NCBI GenBank assembly: GCA_943331445.1
Contig: CALQLO010000002.1
Coordinates: forward strand, 1 to 64,000
Direction of reading: 5' to 3'
From: Akkermansia muciniphila
GTDB taxonomy: Bacteria; Verrucomicrobiota; Verrucomicrobiia; Opitutales; UBA953
Length of the DNA stretch: 64,000 nt
In this document: positions 45,230-51,354 of the stretch, one piece after another
Numbering within the stretch: the first letter of the stretch is position 1
Layout: each line of letters opens with the position of its first letter
The notes under the pieces: model-generated
Told to the model about the DNA's origin: nothing
The model's input: the letters and a program-made list of their open reading frames with translations, nothing else
Database searches by the model: none
Translations under genes and position numbers: made by a program

Positions 45230-45480
45230 CGTTTCGGGTGGCGGGTGGCAGCCTCAGGTGGCGGGTGGCAGGATGAAATTTCCTGGTGCCTGGATCGAGG
45301 TAGGGACAGCACCACGTGATGTCCTCTGCCGCCGAACGCACGACTCAGATTAGGACGCGATAGTGATCACGTCCCTACCTCAAGACAGCCGCAGCCCAAT
45401 CATCCGGTTTACGTCTCCCTTTGAGCGCCATATTTACCCCGCCACCTGAACCCCGGGGCCGCCACCCGCCACCCGAAACG
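45230..45480. repeat. 251 bp nested inverted-repeat element
   Basis: Three nested inverted repeats share nearly one centre: 45230-45249 with 45461-45480 (20 of 20), 45255-45265 with 45439-45449 (11 of 11), and 45297-45307 with 45371-45381 (11 of 11). A small inner hairpin GGACA...TGTCC at 45304-45324 carries the GGACAGCACCACGTG core also seen at 29511. No coding frame. Could be a non-autonomous mobile repeat (MITE-like) or BIME/REP cluster. Confidence 0.7.
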
Positions 45481-45532
45481 AGAACTAGGGCAGCACGCGG
45501 CGCTGACCCTACCTTAAGATAATCACTCCCCA

Positions 45533-45560
45533 ATACTCCATACTCGATACTCCATACTCT
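45533..45560. repeat. Tandem heptamers (4 x ATACTCN)
   Basis: ATACTCC, ATACTCG, ATACTCC, ATACTCT in direct order, 40 bases beyond the end of the toxin gene. A simple tandem repeat; the rest of 45481-45600 holds nothing else recognised. Confidence 0.7.
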
Positions 45561-45600
45561 CCTTCACCTCTCTCCCATCCTCGAGTCCTCCAGCCCTCGC

Positions 45601-46029
45601 TTACTTCCTCTTCTTCGGCTTCTTGGCGACCTTCGGCAACAAGGCTCTCAACAGCCTCGTGGCCTCTTCGCGATCAATCTTCGAGTCGGCGATTGCAAAG
45701 GTGAGCTGCTCCCATTTGACCGAATCAGGCTTCGGCTTCACGCCATTCAAGCGGAGAAAGACCAAGGCCGCACCCAAAGCCGTCCGTTTATTCCCATCCA
45801 GAAACGGGTGATTCCGGCAAAGGTAGAAAAGATAAGCCGCCGCGACTTCAGCGAGATCTGCAAACGGCGAGAAACCTCCGATGGTGACCTGCGGGGCCGC
45901 GACGGCGGATTCCAGTAACGAAGGTTCGCGCAGGCCGTCGGCACCGCCGAAACCCGCCAGTGCCGCCGCATGGATTTCACGAACGATTTCCACCGAAAGG
46001 TGGAAGCAATTCTCCGGCGTGATCTTCAC
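45601..46029 (-). CDS. Doc-family (Fic fold) toxin
   Basis: 142 residues. The Fic/Doc motif is HPFLDGNKRTA (His74, Asp78, Asn80, Lys81, Arg82), in the HxFxDGNKR form of Doc kinases, which phosphorylate EF-Tu. YLFYLCRNHPFLDGNK continues as usual. An Arg/Lys-rich tail (KVAKKPKKRK) extends the C-terminus. It overlaps its antitoxin gene by 4 bases (ATGA). Doc is normally paired with a Phd antitoxin; here the partner is an AbrB/MazE-type protein. Confidence 0.93.
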   Translation of the reverse strand: MKITPENCFHLSVEIVREIHAAALAGFGGADGLREPSLLESAVAAPQVTIGGFSPFADLAEVAAAYLFYLCRNHPFLDGNKRTALGAALVFLRLNGVKPKPDSVKWEQLTFAIADSKIDREEATRLLRALLPKVAKKPKKRK

Positions 46030-46253
46030 GCGAGCTTCCGCATCGTGCGGGCATAGTTCTTCATCACGCCGCGGACGGCCGCCGTTACTTCCTCCTTGGA
46101 GGGACGAGGGCGGAGAGGGGTAATGGTGATCGTGCCGCCTTCATGCACCTCGACATTGACGTCATCCCCGACCTTAAGGCGGGCGAGCTCCATCAGAGCG
46201 GCATCGAAAACGAGTCCTTGGGAATTACCGAGCTTGGTCAGTTTTTTATGCAT
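46026..46253 (-). CDS. AbrB/MazE-type antitoxin
   Basis: 75 residues. The N-terminal SpoVT/AbrB swapped-hairpin DNA-binding domain is clear: LTKLGNSQGLVFDAALMELA, then LKVGDDVNVEVHEGGTITIT. The C-terminus is helical and basic (AAVRGVMKNYARTMRKLA), the part expected to cover the toxin. It is the first gene of the toxin-antitoxin unit, and a palindrome lies 2 bases upstream of its start. Confidence 0.9.
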   Translation of the reverse strand: MHKKLTKLGNSQGLVFDAALMELARLKVGDDVNVEVHEGGTITITPLRPRPSKEEVTAAVRGVMKNYARTMRKLA

Positions 46254-46255
46254 GG

Positions 46256-46272
46256 GTAATACAATGTATTAC
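46256..46272. promoter_or_regulatory. 17 bp palindromic operator of the toxin-antitoxin unit
   Basis: GTAATACA-A-TGTATTAC, perfect 8-1-8, just before the antitoxin start codon. Read on the minus strand it follows TTGACA (46283-46288) by about 10 bases, so it overlaps the expected -10 region and start site. Binding by the AbrB-type antitoxin, alone or with toxin, would repress the operon. AAGGAG (46273-46278 region, minus strand) precedes it. Confidence 0.75.
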
Positions 46273-46340
46273 TCCTTAAGCATGTCAAGTCGGTCCAACA
46301 AGGAACTCGCCCCAGGTTGAATTTCTAAAATCCGCCCTCC

Positions 46341-47270
46341 TTACCGAACCTTACGGGCACCCTTCGCCGCGGGCAGTTCGTCGTCGATCGACCACTCCGG
46401 CCAAGTCTCGCGGGTGTAGCGCTGAAGTTCAATGAGCGCACTACGCACCAGCTCGGAGGGTTCGCCCTTCCACATGAGGCCGACGCTCATGGGCTTGAAA
46501 TCATCAAGCGGCAAGGCCCGTACTTCCGGATGATCAGCCCCGCCGCCGAGCGCGAGGTTCACCCCATAGCCTTCGCCATTGGCCACATAGCTGGTAACGA
46601 GCTCCATGGATGTGGCTTCGATCGATTGATTCCAAGTGACGCCGCGTCGCTTTAAGTCGCGCTGGAAACTCCGCATGACGGTGGTCGCCAGAGGCAGGCC
46701 GACCAGCGGCTCGGTGATCTTCTTGTGCTTCCAGAGTTCCGCCGCGGTCTTGATGGGCGACTTGCGCGGGACAATCAAAACGAGCGGCACGCGCGTCAGG
46801 CGCAGCTGGCGGAACTTCACGTTCGGGCGCTCATCAATGGGCACCACGGCGATATCAATGACCCCGTCGGCCAGCCACGTCTCGAACTGAGTCTGATAAC
46901 CCGACCGCATGCTGAGCTGCAGTTTCGGGAACTGCGTCCGCAGGCGCCGAGTGACCGTGGGAATGTGATGCAGCAGGAGTAGTTCGGCGGCGCCGAGGCG
47001 TAACTCGGGCTTATCCTCGCCCCGCAGCTTATCCGCCACGGCCGGCAACCCATTGAAGAATGGCTCGATATGGGCAAAGAGTTTCTTGCCAGCCGCCGTG
47101 AGCCGGAAGGGAGTACGCTCAAAGAGCCGGACGCCCGCCTGGTCTTCCAAGGAGGACATCTGGCCACTCACGGCTGGCTGCTGGATGCCATAAGGGATGT
47201 GCCGGACCGCCGCGCTGATCCCCCCATGCTTGGCGACGTAATAGAATAGCTCAAGGTGATGGACGTTCAT
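46341..47270 (-). CDS. LysR-family transcriptional regulator
   Basis: 309 residues. The winged helix is at 2-62 (NVHHLELFYYVAKHGGISAA, then PAVSGQMSSLEDQAGVRLFE), followed by the effector domain with two periplasmic-binding-like lobes (RLGAAELLLLHHIPTV and DIAVVPIDERPN). A C-terminal basic stretch (AAKGARKVR) is longer than usual. It is divergent from the desaturase gene, with 138 bases between starts that hold two T-N11-A sites. Confidence 0.92.
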   Translation of the reverse strand: MNVHHLELFYYVAKHGGISAAVRHIPYGIQQPAVSGQMSSLEDQAGVRLFERTPFRLTAAGKKLFAHIEPFFNGLPAVADKLRGEDKPELRLGAAELLLLHHIPTVTRRLRTQFPKLQLSMRSGYQTQFETWLADGVIDIAVVPIDERPNVKFRQLRLTRVPLVLIVPRKSPIKTAAELWKHKKITEPLVGLPLATTVMRSFQRDLKRRGVTWNQSIEATSMELVTSYVANGEGYGVNLALGGGADHPEVRALPLDDFKPMSVGLMWKGEPSELVRSALIELQRYTRETWPEWSIDDELPAAKGARKVR

Positions 47271-47299
47271 CGGGGTGAGGCCATCTCACCGCCCCCACT

Positions 47300-47324
47300 C
47301 CCCCGAAGCAACGCCCTTCGGGGG
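47300..47324. promoter_or_regulatory. Strong hairpin between lysR and the desaturase gene
   Basis: CCCCCGAAG (47300-47308) and CTTCGGGGG (47316-47324) are fully complementary with a 7-base loop. It lies 30 bases beyond the lysR start, in its leader on the minus strand. Could be an attenuator-like leader or insulator. Confidence 0.5.
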
Positions 47325-47329
47325 TGCTT

Positions 47330-47365
47330 ATCAGATATATCGATGCCGCCATCAGGTTTATCGAT
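47330..47365. promoter_or_regulatory. Pair of LysR-type binding sites
   Basis: Two direct repeats, ATCAGATATATCGAT (47330-47344) and ATCAGGTTTATCGAT (47351-47365), 13 of 15 bases identical, 21 bases apart (two helical turns). Each contains a T-N11-A unit (47331-47343 and 47352-47364). They sit in the divergent lysR-desaturase region, where LysR regulators usually bind. Confidence 0.6.
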
Positions 47366-47408
47366 TAACGCCCCGCCCCCCGGCGGCGTTATAATATTAA
47401 CCTTAAAA

Positions 47409-48086
47409 ATGAGCTCGTTCGTCCTCATCTGCGCCCAGGCCATCGGGGTCGTCGTGCTCGCTGACTTCATCTCCGGCCTCGTCCATTGGCTGGAGGATGC
47501 TTACGGCACGGAAACCACGCCGTTGGTTGGCCCGCTGATGATCCGCCCTAATATCGTCCACCATCACTATCCTCGGCATTTCACGAAGCTCAATTGGTGG
47601 CAAAGCTCCTGGGACCTCGTGCTCCTCGGCATCGTCCTCATCGGGGCCACCGCCTGGGCTGACGTGCTGACCTGGCATGTCGGGCTGTTCGTCGCCATCT
47701 GCGTCAACGCCAACCAAATCCACAAGTGGTCCCACCAGACGCGGGCCGAGAACGGTCGCATCGTCTCGTTCCTGCAAGACATGCATCTGCTCCAGACGCC
47801 GCGCCAGCATGGCCTGCACCATACGGACCCCAAGAACACCTACTATTGCCCGATCACTAATATGGTGAACCCAGTGCTAGAATTTATCGGCTTCTGGCCG
47901 AAGATGGAAGCGGCTGTTGAAGCGCTCACCGGCGCCACCCGCCGGACCGATACCTCCAACCGCGGCGAGGGCCCAGTCCCCGCCTGGGTTGCCGAACTCC
48001 GCCGCACCTCGCCCACTCATGTGCATGACCTCAGTTCCGCCCACCGCCCCGCCGCAATGAAAGCGACGGATGCAGAGAGAAGTTAG
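47409..48086 (+). CDS. CarF/PEDS1-family plasmanylethanolamine desaturase
   Basis: 225 residues from ATG at 47409; the longer frame to 47256 overlaps lysR and lacks similarity. Two to four membrane segments. His motifs: His26 (GLVHWLED), His51-53 and His57 (VHHHYPRHF), His105 and His109 (IHKWSHQT), His126, His134 and His137-138 (HGLHH). These are the ligands of the CarF/TMEM189 family, which makes the vinyl-ether bond of plasmalogens. Myxococcus CarF is needed for light-induced carotenoid genes. The neighbouring LysR gene suggests control. Ends 4 bases inside the convergent rtcB 3' end. Confidence 0.85.
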   Translation: MSSFVLICAQAIGVVVLADFISGLVHWLEDAYGTETTPLVGPLMIRPNIVHHHYPRHFTKLNWWQSSWDLVLLGIVLIGATAWADVLTWHVGLFVAICVNANQIHKWSHQTRAENGRIVSFLQDMHLLQTPRQHGLHHTDPKNTYYCPITNMVNPVLEFIGFWPKMEAAVEALTGATRRTDTSNRGEGPVPAWVAELRRTSPTHVHDLSSAHRPAAMKATDAERS

Positions 48087-49510
48087 CTACCTTCTTCCCG
48101 GTCGACTTCATTGCGTCCAGCCATGCGAACAATGCGGGGGTGGAATTCCGCGAGGACATCGACCAGTTCTGACTGTGCGGCCATGACCGAATGGATATCC
48201 TTGTAGGCCCCTGGCGCCTCATCTAGTCCGCCACCGAGTAATTCGACGTTTCCGGCCAGTAACTCCTGATCTCGTTGCGCTTCAGTTATAGATTTGAACG
48301 CATCACGACGCGACATGCGACGACCGGCGCCATGTGATGCTGAGCTCAACGAATCAGCTCCCCCTTTACCACGCACGAGGAATCCAGGCGTAGCCATCGA
48401 TCCGGGAATGATGCCTAAGACGCCGGGCGCAGCTGGCGTTGCTCCTTTCCGATGAACATAGAGCTCCTTGCCTCCATGAGTCTCCTTCCAGGCGTAGTTG
48501 TGATGGTTGCTGATAGCACGGATGGGAGTAAGTTCTGCTAAGCGAATAACCGTATCATGGATGACCTGATGGTTGGCTGCCGAATAGTCCCCTGCCAATT
48601 CCATCGCATCCCAGTAGGCCTGACCTTCCTCGGTATCCATGTTAAGCCAGGCGAGTTCCTCATATTCCTTAGGTAGCTTGTTCATCTTACCGGCCAGCTC
48701 TGTAAAGAAGTTAGCGACGCGGAAGCCCAGAGCACGAGATCCGGAGTGACTGAGTAAAGCGAGCCAACGACCTGCGGGGATGCCGTCGGTCTGCTCAGTC
48801 AACACGAGTTCACCGAATTCGACGAAGTGATTACCGCCGCCCGAACTTCCGAACTGCTTCGCGGCCCACTCACGCGTACCCCTCGAACGGCAGAACTTTT
48901 CAATGCGCTTAAAACGTAAATCATCAAGTAAAGGATGCTCTGACAAAGGGGCTTCCCTCAGGCTTCTCCCGAAGTAGGTGCCATTCAGCAGGGAGGCCTT
49001 GAGCCTTTCACGCAGGGCGGTGATACTGGACGCCGATTCCGTGAAGACGGTGAGGTGCATGCGGCAACCAATGTCGACACCAACCGCAAAAGGCATGACC
49101 GCTCCTTCCGTAGCGGCGACACCACCGATTGGCATACCAAAGCCGACATGTGCATCCGGCATAAGCGCCCCAGAGACAACCGGTCCAAGGCTCATGACTT
49201 TGGCCATCTGATTGTGCGCGCTCTCCTCGATGCTTTCCGACCCGAAGACCTTATATGGTAGTGGTGCAGAGCGTGGCTCGATTAAGCGATGGCGACGACT
49301 CTCCTTAGCCACTTCCTCGCGGACGGCCTCGAGCTCGGCCCAGAGTCCGACCTGTGGCTGCTCTGGAGCAGCTAAGAGGGTCGCGATTGCCTCCAAGAAG
49401 CCTGGCTCGTCCACACAACGCATGCGGCGCAGGCGACCAGCCAGACGTTTAGCGACGAATTCGTCTAAGGTGCCGAGATGAGCCAGGATGGTGTTATAGT
49501 CGGGAGGCAT
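48083..49510 (-). CDS. rtcB: RtcB family RNA ligase
   Basis: 475 residues, near the length of archaeal RtcB. Metal and active-site motifs: PDAHVGFGMPIGG (about 118-130), VGVDIGCR with Cys149, GGGNHFVEF (His228), HSGSRALG (His255), HHNYAWKE (His337) and SHGAGRRMSR, whose His393 is the one guanylylated in this family. It joins 2',3'-cyclic phosphate and 5'-OH RNA ends using GTP and Mn2+. No archease gene is next to it. It is preceded by a 178-residue unknown gene (52-base gap) and a long region with tRNAs and structured repeats, which suggests that the group repairs or handles tRNAs. Confidence 0.92.
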   Translation of the reverse strand: MPPDYNTILAHLGTLDEFVAKRLAGRLRRMRCVDEPGFLEAIATLLAAPEQPQVGLWAELEAVREEVAKESRRHRLIEPRSAPLPYKVFGSESIEESAHNQMAKVMSLGPVVSGALMPDAHVGFGMPIGGVAATEGAVMPFAVGVDIGCRMHLTVFTESASSITALRERLKASLLNGTYFGRSLREAPLSEHPLLDDLRFKRIEKFCRSRGTREWAAKQFGSSGGGNHFVEFGELVLTEQTDGIPAGRWLALLSHSGSRALGFRVANFFTELAGKMNKLPKEYEELAWLNMDTEEGQAYWDAMELAGDYSAANHQVIHDTVIRLAELTPIRAISNHHNYAWKETHGGKELYVHRKGATPAAPGVLGIIPGSMATPGFLVRGKGGADSLSSASHGAGRRMSRRDAFKSITEAQRDQELLAGNVELLGGGLDEAPGAYKDIHSVMAAQSELVDVLAEFHPRIVRMAGRNEVDREEGS

Positions 49511-49562
49511 AGCAGAAGTATCTAATTTTTGAGATAGTCTTAAGAGCAGATATCTCGTTAGA

Positions 49563-50099
49563 CTAGGAAAGGCGATACGCCCTCACCATCTGATCGGCGG
49601 CGGCGCAGGCAAAGTCAGCCAAATCAGCGCCCTCGCTGCGAACGCCTCCGGTTGCGATTTGAAATATGAATTCCTCGAAATCCATACGGCGAAGGTCAAC
49701 GTCGGGGCCAACAGGAAGCCTTTCAGCGCATAAACGAGGAATCTTAGCGAATGATTTCCAGGCCATGCGCGCAAGCGCGACATCCCGACGAAGCAAGGTA
49801 GCAAAGGCGGCGATAGGCCAGATTACGCAGCCACGTATATTGCAGATGCAGTGCGTCTCCCGGCGTAGGTTAGGTCCGAGGATCAAGGCAGCGCCCTTTA
49901 GGAAGGCGACAAGCTCAGCATCGGTCAGCGCCTCGACATCACCGACCGCAGGCTCCGCCTCGACAGTGGAACCAACAGGGATGAGCGAGGTGAGCGCTTC
50001 ATTCCCGGTATAAGCGGCGATGAGCGAGGTGCGGACTTTCGACTTAGGCAACATGCCGATGATGACGATGTGGCGGAGGATTTCGGCTTTGGTGGCCAT
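49563..50099 (-). CDS. Unknown protein encoded before rtcB
   Basis: 178 residues, mostly alpha-helical with a Cys pair in the middle (THCICNIRGC, about residues 83-92). N-terminus MATKAEILRHIVIIGMLPKSK, C-terminus AAADQMVRAYRLS. I do not recognise a domain. It is not a TROVE/Ro protein, archease or RtcA. It is the first gene of the likely rtcB operon and follows the structured RNA region. Its codon use is close to its neighbours apart from a few rarer codons. Could be an RNA-binding partner or regulator of the ligase; this is speculative. Confidence 0.6.
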   Translation of the reverse strand: MATKAEILRHIVIIGMLPKSKVRTSLIAAYTGNEALTSLIPVGSTVEAEPAVGDVEALTDAELVAFLKGAALILGPNLRRETHCICNIRGCVIWPIAAFATLLRRDVALARMAWKSFAKIPRLCAERLPVGPDVDLRRMDFEEFIFQIATGGVRSEGADLADFACAAADQMVRAYRLS

Positions 50100-50143
50100 A
50101 GTGGTGATTAATTATTGATGAATGTTTATTTGAAAGAGGTCAT

Positions 50144-50159
50144 ACCCGGCGAACCGGGC
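50144..50159 (-). promoter_or_regulatory. UUCG-loop hairpin upstream of the 178-residue gene
   Basis: On the minus strand CCCGG-TTCG-CCGGG, the classic stable cUUCGg tetraloop, 45 bases before the gene start. It may mark the end of the upstream RNA block or a processing point. Confidence 0.6.
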
Positions 50160-50192
50160 CAAAACCAGAAATGAAGAATCTACGAAATCATT

Positions 50193-50337
50193 ATAGGCTC
50201 GGTTACTACTAACCGACTTACGTCCCGTGGTGCTACTACTCACGTCGGGGAACCTATTTTGATGGTCCAATTAGGTAGGATTCGTAGTCCGCCAAGGTGC
50301 CAAACAAAGTTGAAGAACCTGTAAGACCAGAGGACAA
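50193..50337. ncRNA. Structured repeat copy 1 (three-way junction plus second module)
   Basis: First module 50193-50257, given as plus strand: ATAGG ... CCTAT closing stem, hairpin TCGGTT/AACCGA, linker CTTACGT, hairpin CCCG/CGGG with inner GTG/CAC, then GAA. Second module 50258-50337: GATGGTC, hairpin GGA-TTCGTAG-TCC, and a 3' part GAACCTGTAAGACCAGAGG that pairs through TGGTC/GACCA. The hairpin loop read on the minus strand is CTACGAA, an anticodon-like loop with ACG. About 80% similar to copy 2, with sequence changes concentrated in paired positions. Transcribed strand unknown. Confidence 0.6.
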
Positions 50338-50393
50338 GCGTACCAAGGCTTATGTGTGAGGTACTGTCCTACCGTCAGTATGGTTCCAAATTC

Positions 50394-50473
50394 AGGGCAG
50401 ATAGGCGTATCGAGGTCGTGATGCGATACCTTGCGTCCCTATCAATTAAGGGAACCTATGGTTCTTCTGCCCT
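50394..50473. ncRNA. Structured repeat copy 2 (divergent, first module only)
   Basis: Module 50401-50459 keeps ATAGGC, a first hairpin of different sequence (GTATCG/CGATAC), the linker CTTGCGT, a shorter second hairpin (CCCT/AGGG) and AACCTAT. It is enclosed by a further stem, AGGGCAGA (50394-50401) with TCTGCCCT (50466-50473). The hairpin arms share no sequence with those of the other copies, yet pair perfectly; this is what makes RNA structure likely. It borders the CCA end of the tRNA-Pro gene. Confidence 0.55.
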
Positions 50474-50477
50474 TAGA

Positions 50478-50552
50478 TGGTCAGCCAGACAGGACTTGAA
50501 CCTGCAACCCCCTGCTCCCAAAGCAGGTGCAATACCATTATGCTACTGGCTG
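50478..50552 (-). tRNA. tRNA-Pro (UGG) with encoded CCA
   Basis: 75 nt with CCA. Acceptor CAGCCAG/CTGGCTG, anticodon stem CCTGC/GCAGG with loop TTTGGGA (anticodon TGG, G37), T stem GCAGG/CCTGT with loop TTCAAGT. C1-G72 and A73 are the ProRS recognition set in bacteria. The body is unlike the usual bacterial tRNA-Pro, which begins with CGG; the anticodon and T arm look more like a phage-borne tRNA. Confidence 0.85.
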
Positions 50553-50559
50553 ATTGAAG

Positions 50560-50631
50560 TCGTCAGAGAGGGAGTCGAACCCACATCTCTCGGTTCGTAA
50601 CCGAGCGCTCTTTCCATTGAACTACCCGACG
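50560..50631 (-). tRNA. tRNA-Arg (ACG)
   Basis: 72 nt without encoded CCA. Acceptor CGTCGGG/TCTGACG (with two G-U pairs), D arm GTTC-AATGGAAA-GAGC, anticodon stem CTCGG/CCGAG with loop TTACGAA (anticodon ACG), T stem GTGGG/CCCTC with one T-T mismatch and loop TTCGACT, discriminator A. A20 and A73 fit arginyl-tRNA synthetase recognition. The mismatch and G-U pairs are unusual for a housekeeping tRNA. It lies 8 bases from the tRNA-Pro gene. Confidence 0.82.
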
Positions 50632-50729
50632 TAAATTATTTGTATCACTTTGCAGTCACGCCTCAACGTGATGTCACACCCTCCTGCGCGTACGATACAT
50701 TCGTCTACACTATGTTTATGAAAGTGATT

Positions 50730-50872
50730 ATAGGCCCATGGAATGGCTTACGTCCCGTGGTGCTACCAATGCACGTCGGGGAACCTATCTTGATGGTCAT
50801 AGGGAGGATTCGTAGTCCACCTAGATTTCATACAAGATGATTAAGGAACCTGTAAGACCAGAGGACAAGATA
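50730..50872. ncRNA. Structured repeat copy 3 (three-way junction plus second module)
   Basis: First module 50730-50788: ATAGG/CCTAT, hairpin CCAT/ATGG (736-739, 743-746 within 50700), linker CTTACGT, hairpin CCCG/CGGG with GTG/CAC inside, and GAA. Second module to 50872: CTATCTTG (50785-50792) pairs with CAAGATAG (50865-50872), TGGTC pairs with GACCA, hairpin TAGG..GGA-TTCGTAG-TCC..CCTA inside. A 24-base stretch beginning GAACCTGTAAGACCAGAGG is identical to copy 1. Confidence 0.6.
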
Positions 50873-50882
50873 GTTGCGTGCA

Positions 50883-51050
50883 GTTGATCTTCATCTGGCC
50901 GATCAAGTCGTTTAAAGTTGAGCCGCTCGAACCAAGTGTCCGGCGCGGCCAGGTCGGAATGACCTGTAAAAGTAAAAGCCTGAGGGCGGAGTATTTCCAC
51001 CCGGGCAGTCTAGCTGTCTCCGAGCGGTGCCGCCCTCAGGCGGTGTTTTT
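50883..51050. ncRNA. Hairpin cluster with 12 bp stem and T run
   Basis: TTGATC/GATCAA (50883-50905), AGGTC/GACCT (50951-50965) and a perfect 12 bp stem GCCTGAGGGCGG (50978-50989) with CCGCCCTCAGGC (51030-51041). Plus-strand TTTTT follows at 51046-51050; minus-strand TTTTACTTTT follows the other arm, so it could end transcription either way. May be a further RNA gene, or the promoter-proximal boundary of the rtcB region. 51051-51288 shows AT-rich DNA without coding support. Confidence 0.45.
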
Positions 51051-51288
51051 CTTCATTCTGTTTATTGGCCCGAGCGTTGCTCGGATATTTCAAGGATCTG
51101 GGGAGGGTTGATGAAAGACACGGTCGTCGTCGTTGCTTGCCATAACCTGATGGCGTGTAGGGTCGGGTTTTCATGTTTGTTAGATAAGTAGGAGAATTTA
51201 ATCCCTTCTCGGTGTCAACACTTGATAAGTAGTTAATCGAACTATTATATTACGTGCTTAAGGCATTATTAACCAGAGGTTTACACAC

Positions 51289-51320
51289 AAAAACCCTGCG
51301 CTTCTCACGAAAAGCGGGGT
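51289..51320 (-). terminator. Intrinsic terminator after the PVC cytochrome gene
   Basis: On the minus strand CCCCGCTTTTC-GTGA-GAAGCG-CA-GGG followed by TTTTTG. Stem has a small bulge. It lies 35 bases past the stop at 51355. Confidence 0.7.
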
Positions 51321-51354
51321 GTTGCGCGCCAAGCCTATGGGCTAAGTCTACGGC

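Noticed and set aside
50193-50257. Hammerhead-ribozyme-like topology (three-way junction with GAA after the second stem)
   Set aside because: The conserved linker is CTTRCGT, not CTGANGA; the essential G5 and A9 equivalents are replaced in all copies, and no NUH cleavage triplet sits at the right place.
50978-51041. Integron attC-like long hairpin
   Set aside because: No GTTRRRY/RYYYAAC core sites at the ends and no integrase gene or cassette series nearby.
50878-51111. Possible 77-residue coding frame on the plus strand
   Set aside because: It runs through strong hairpins, has no recognisable protein features, and composition follows RNA structure rather than codon bias.
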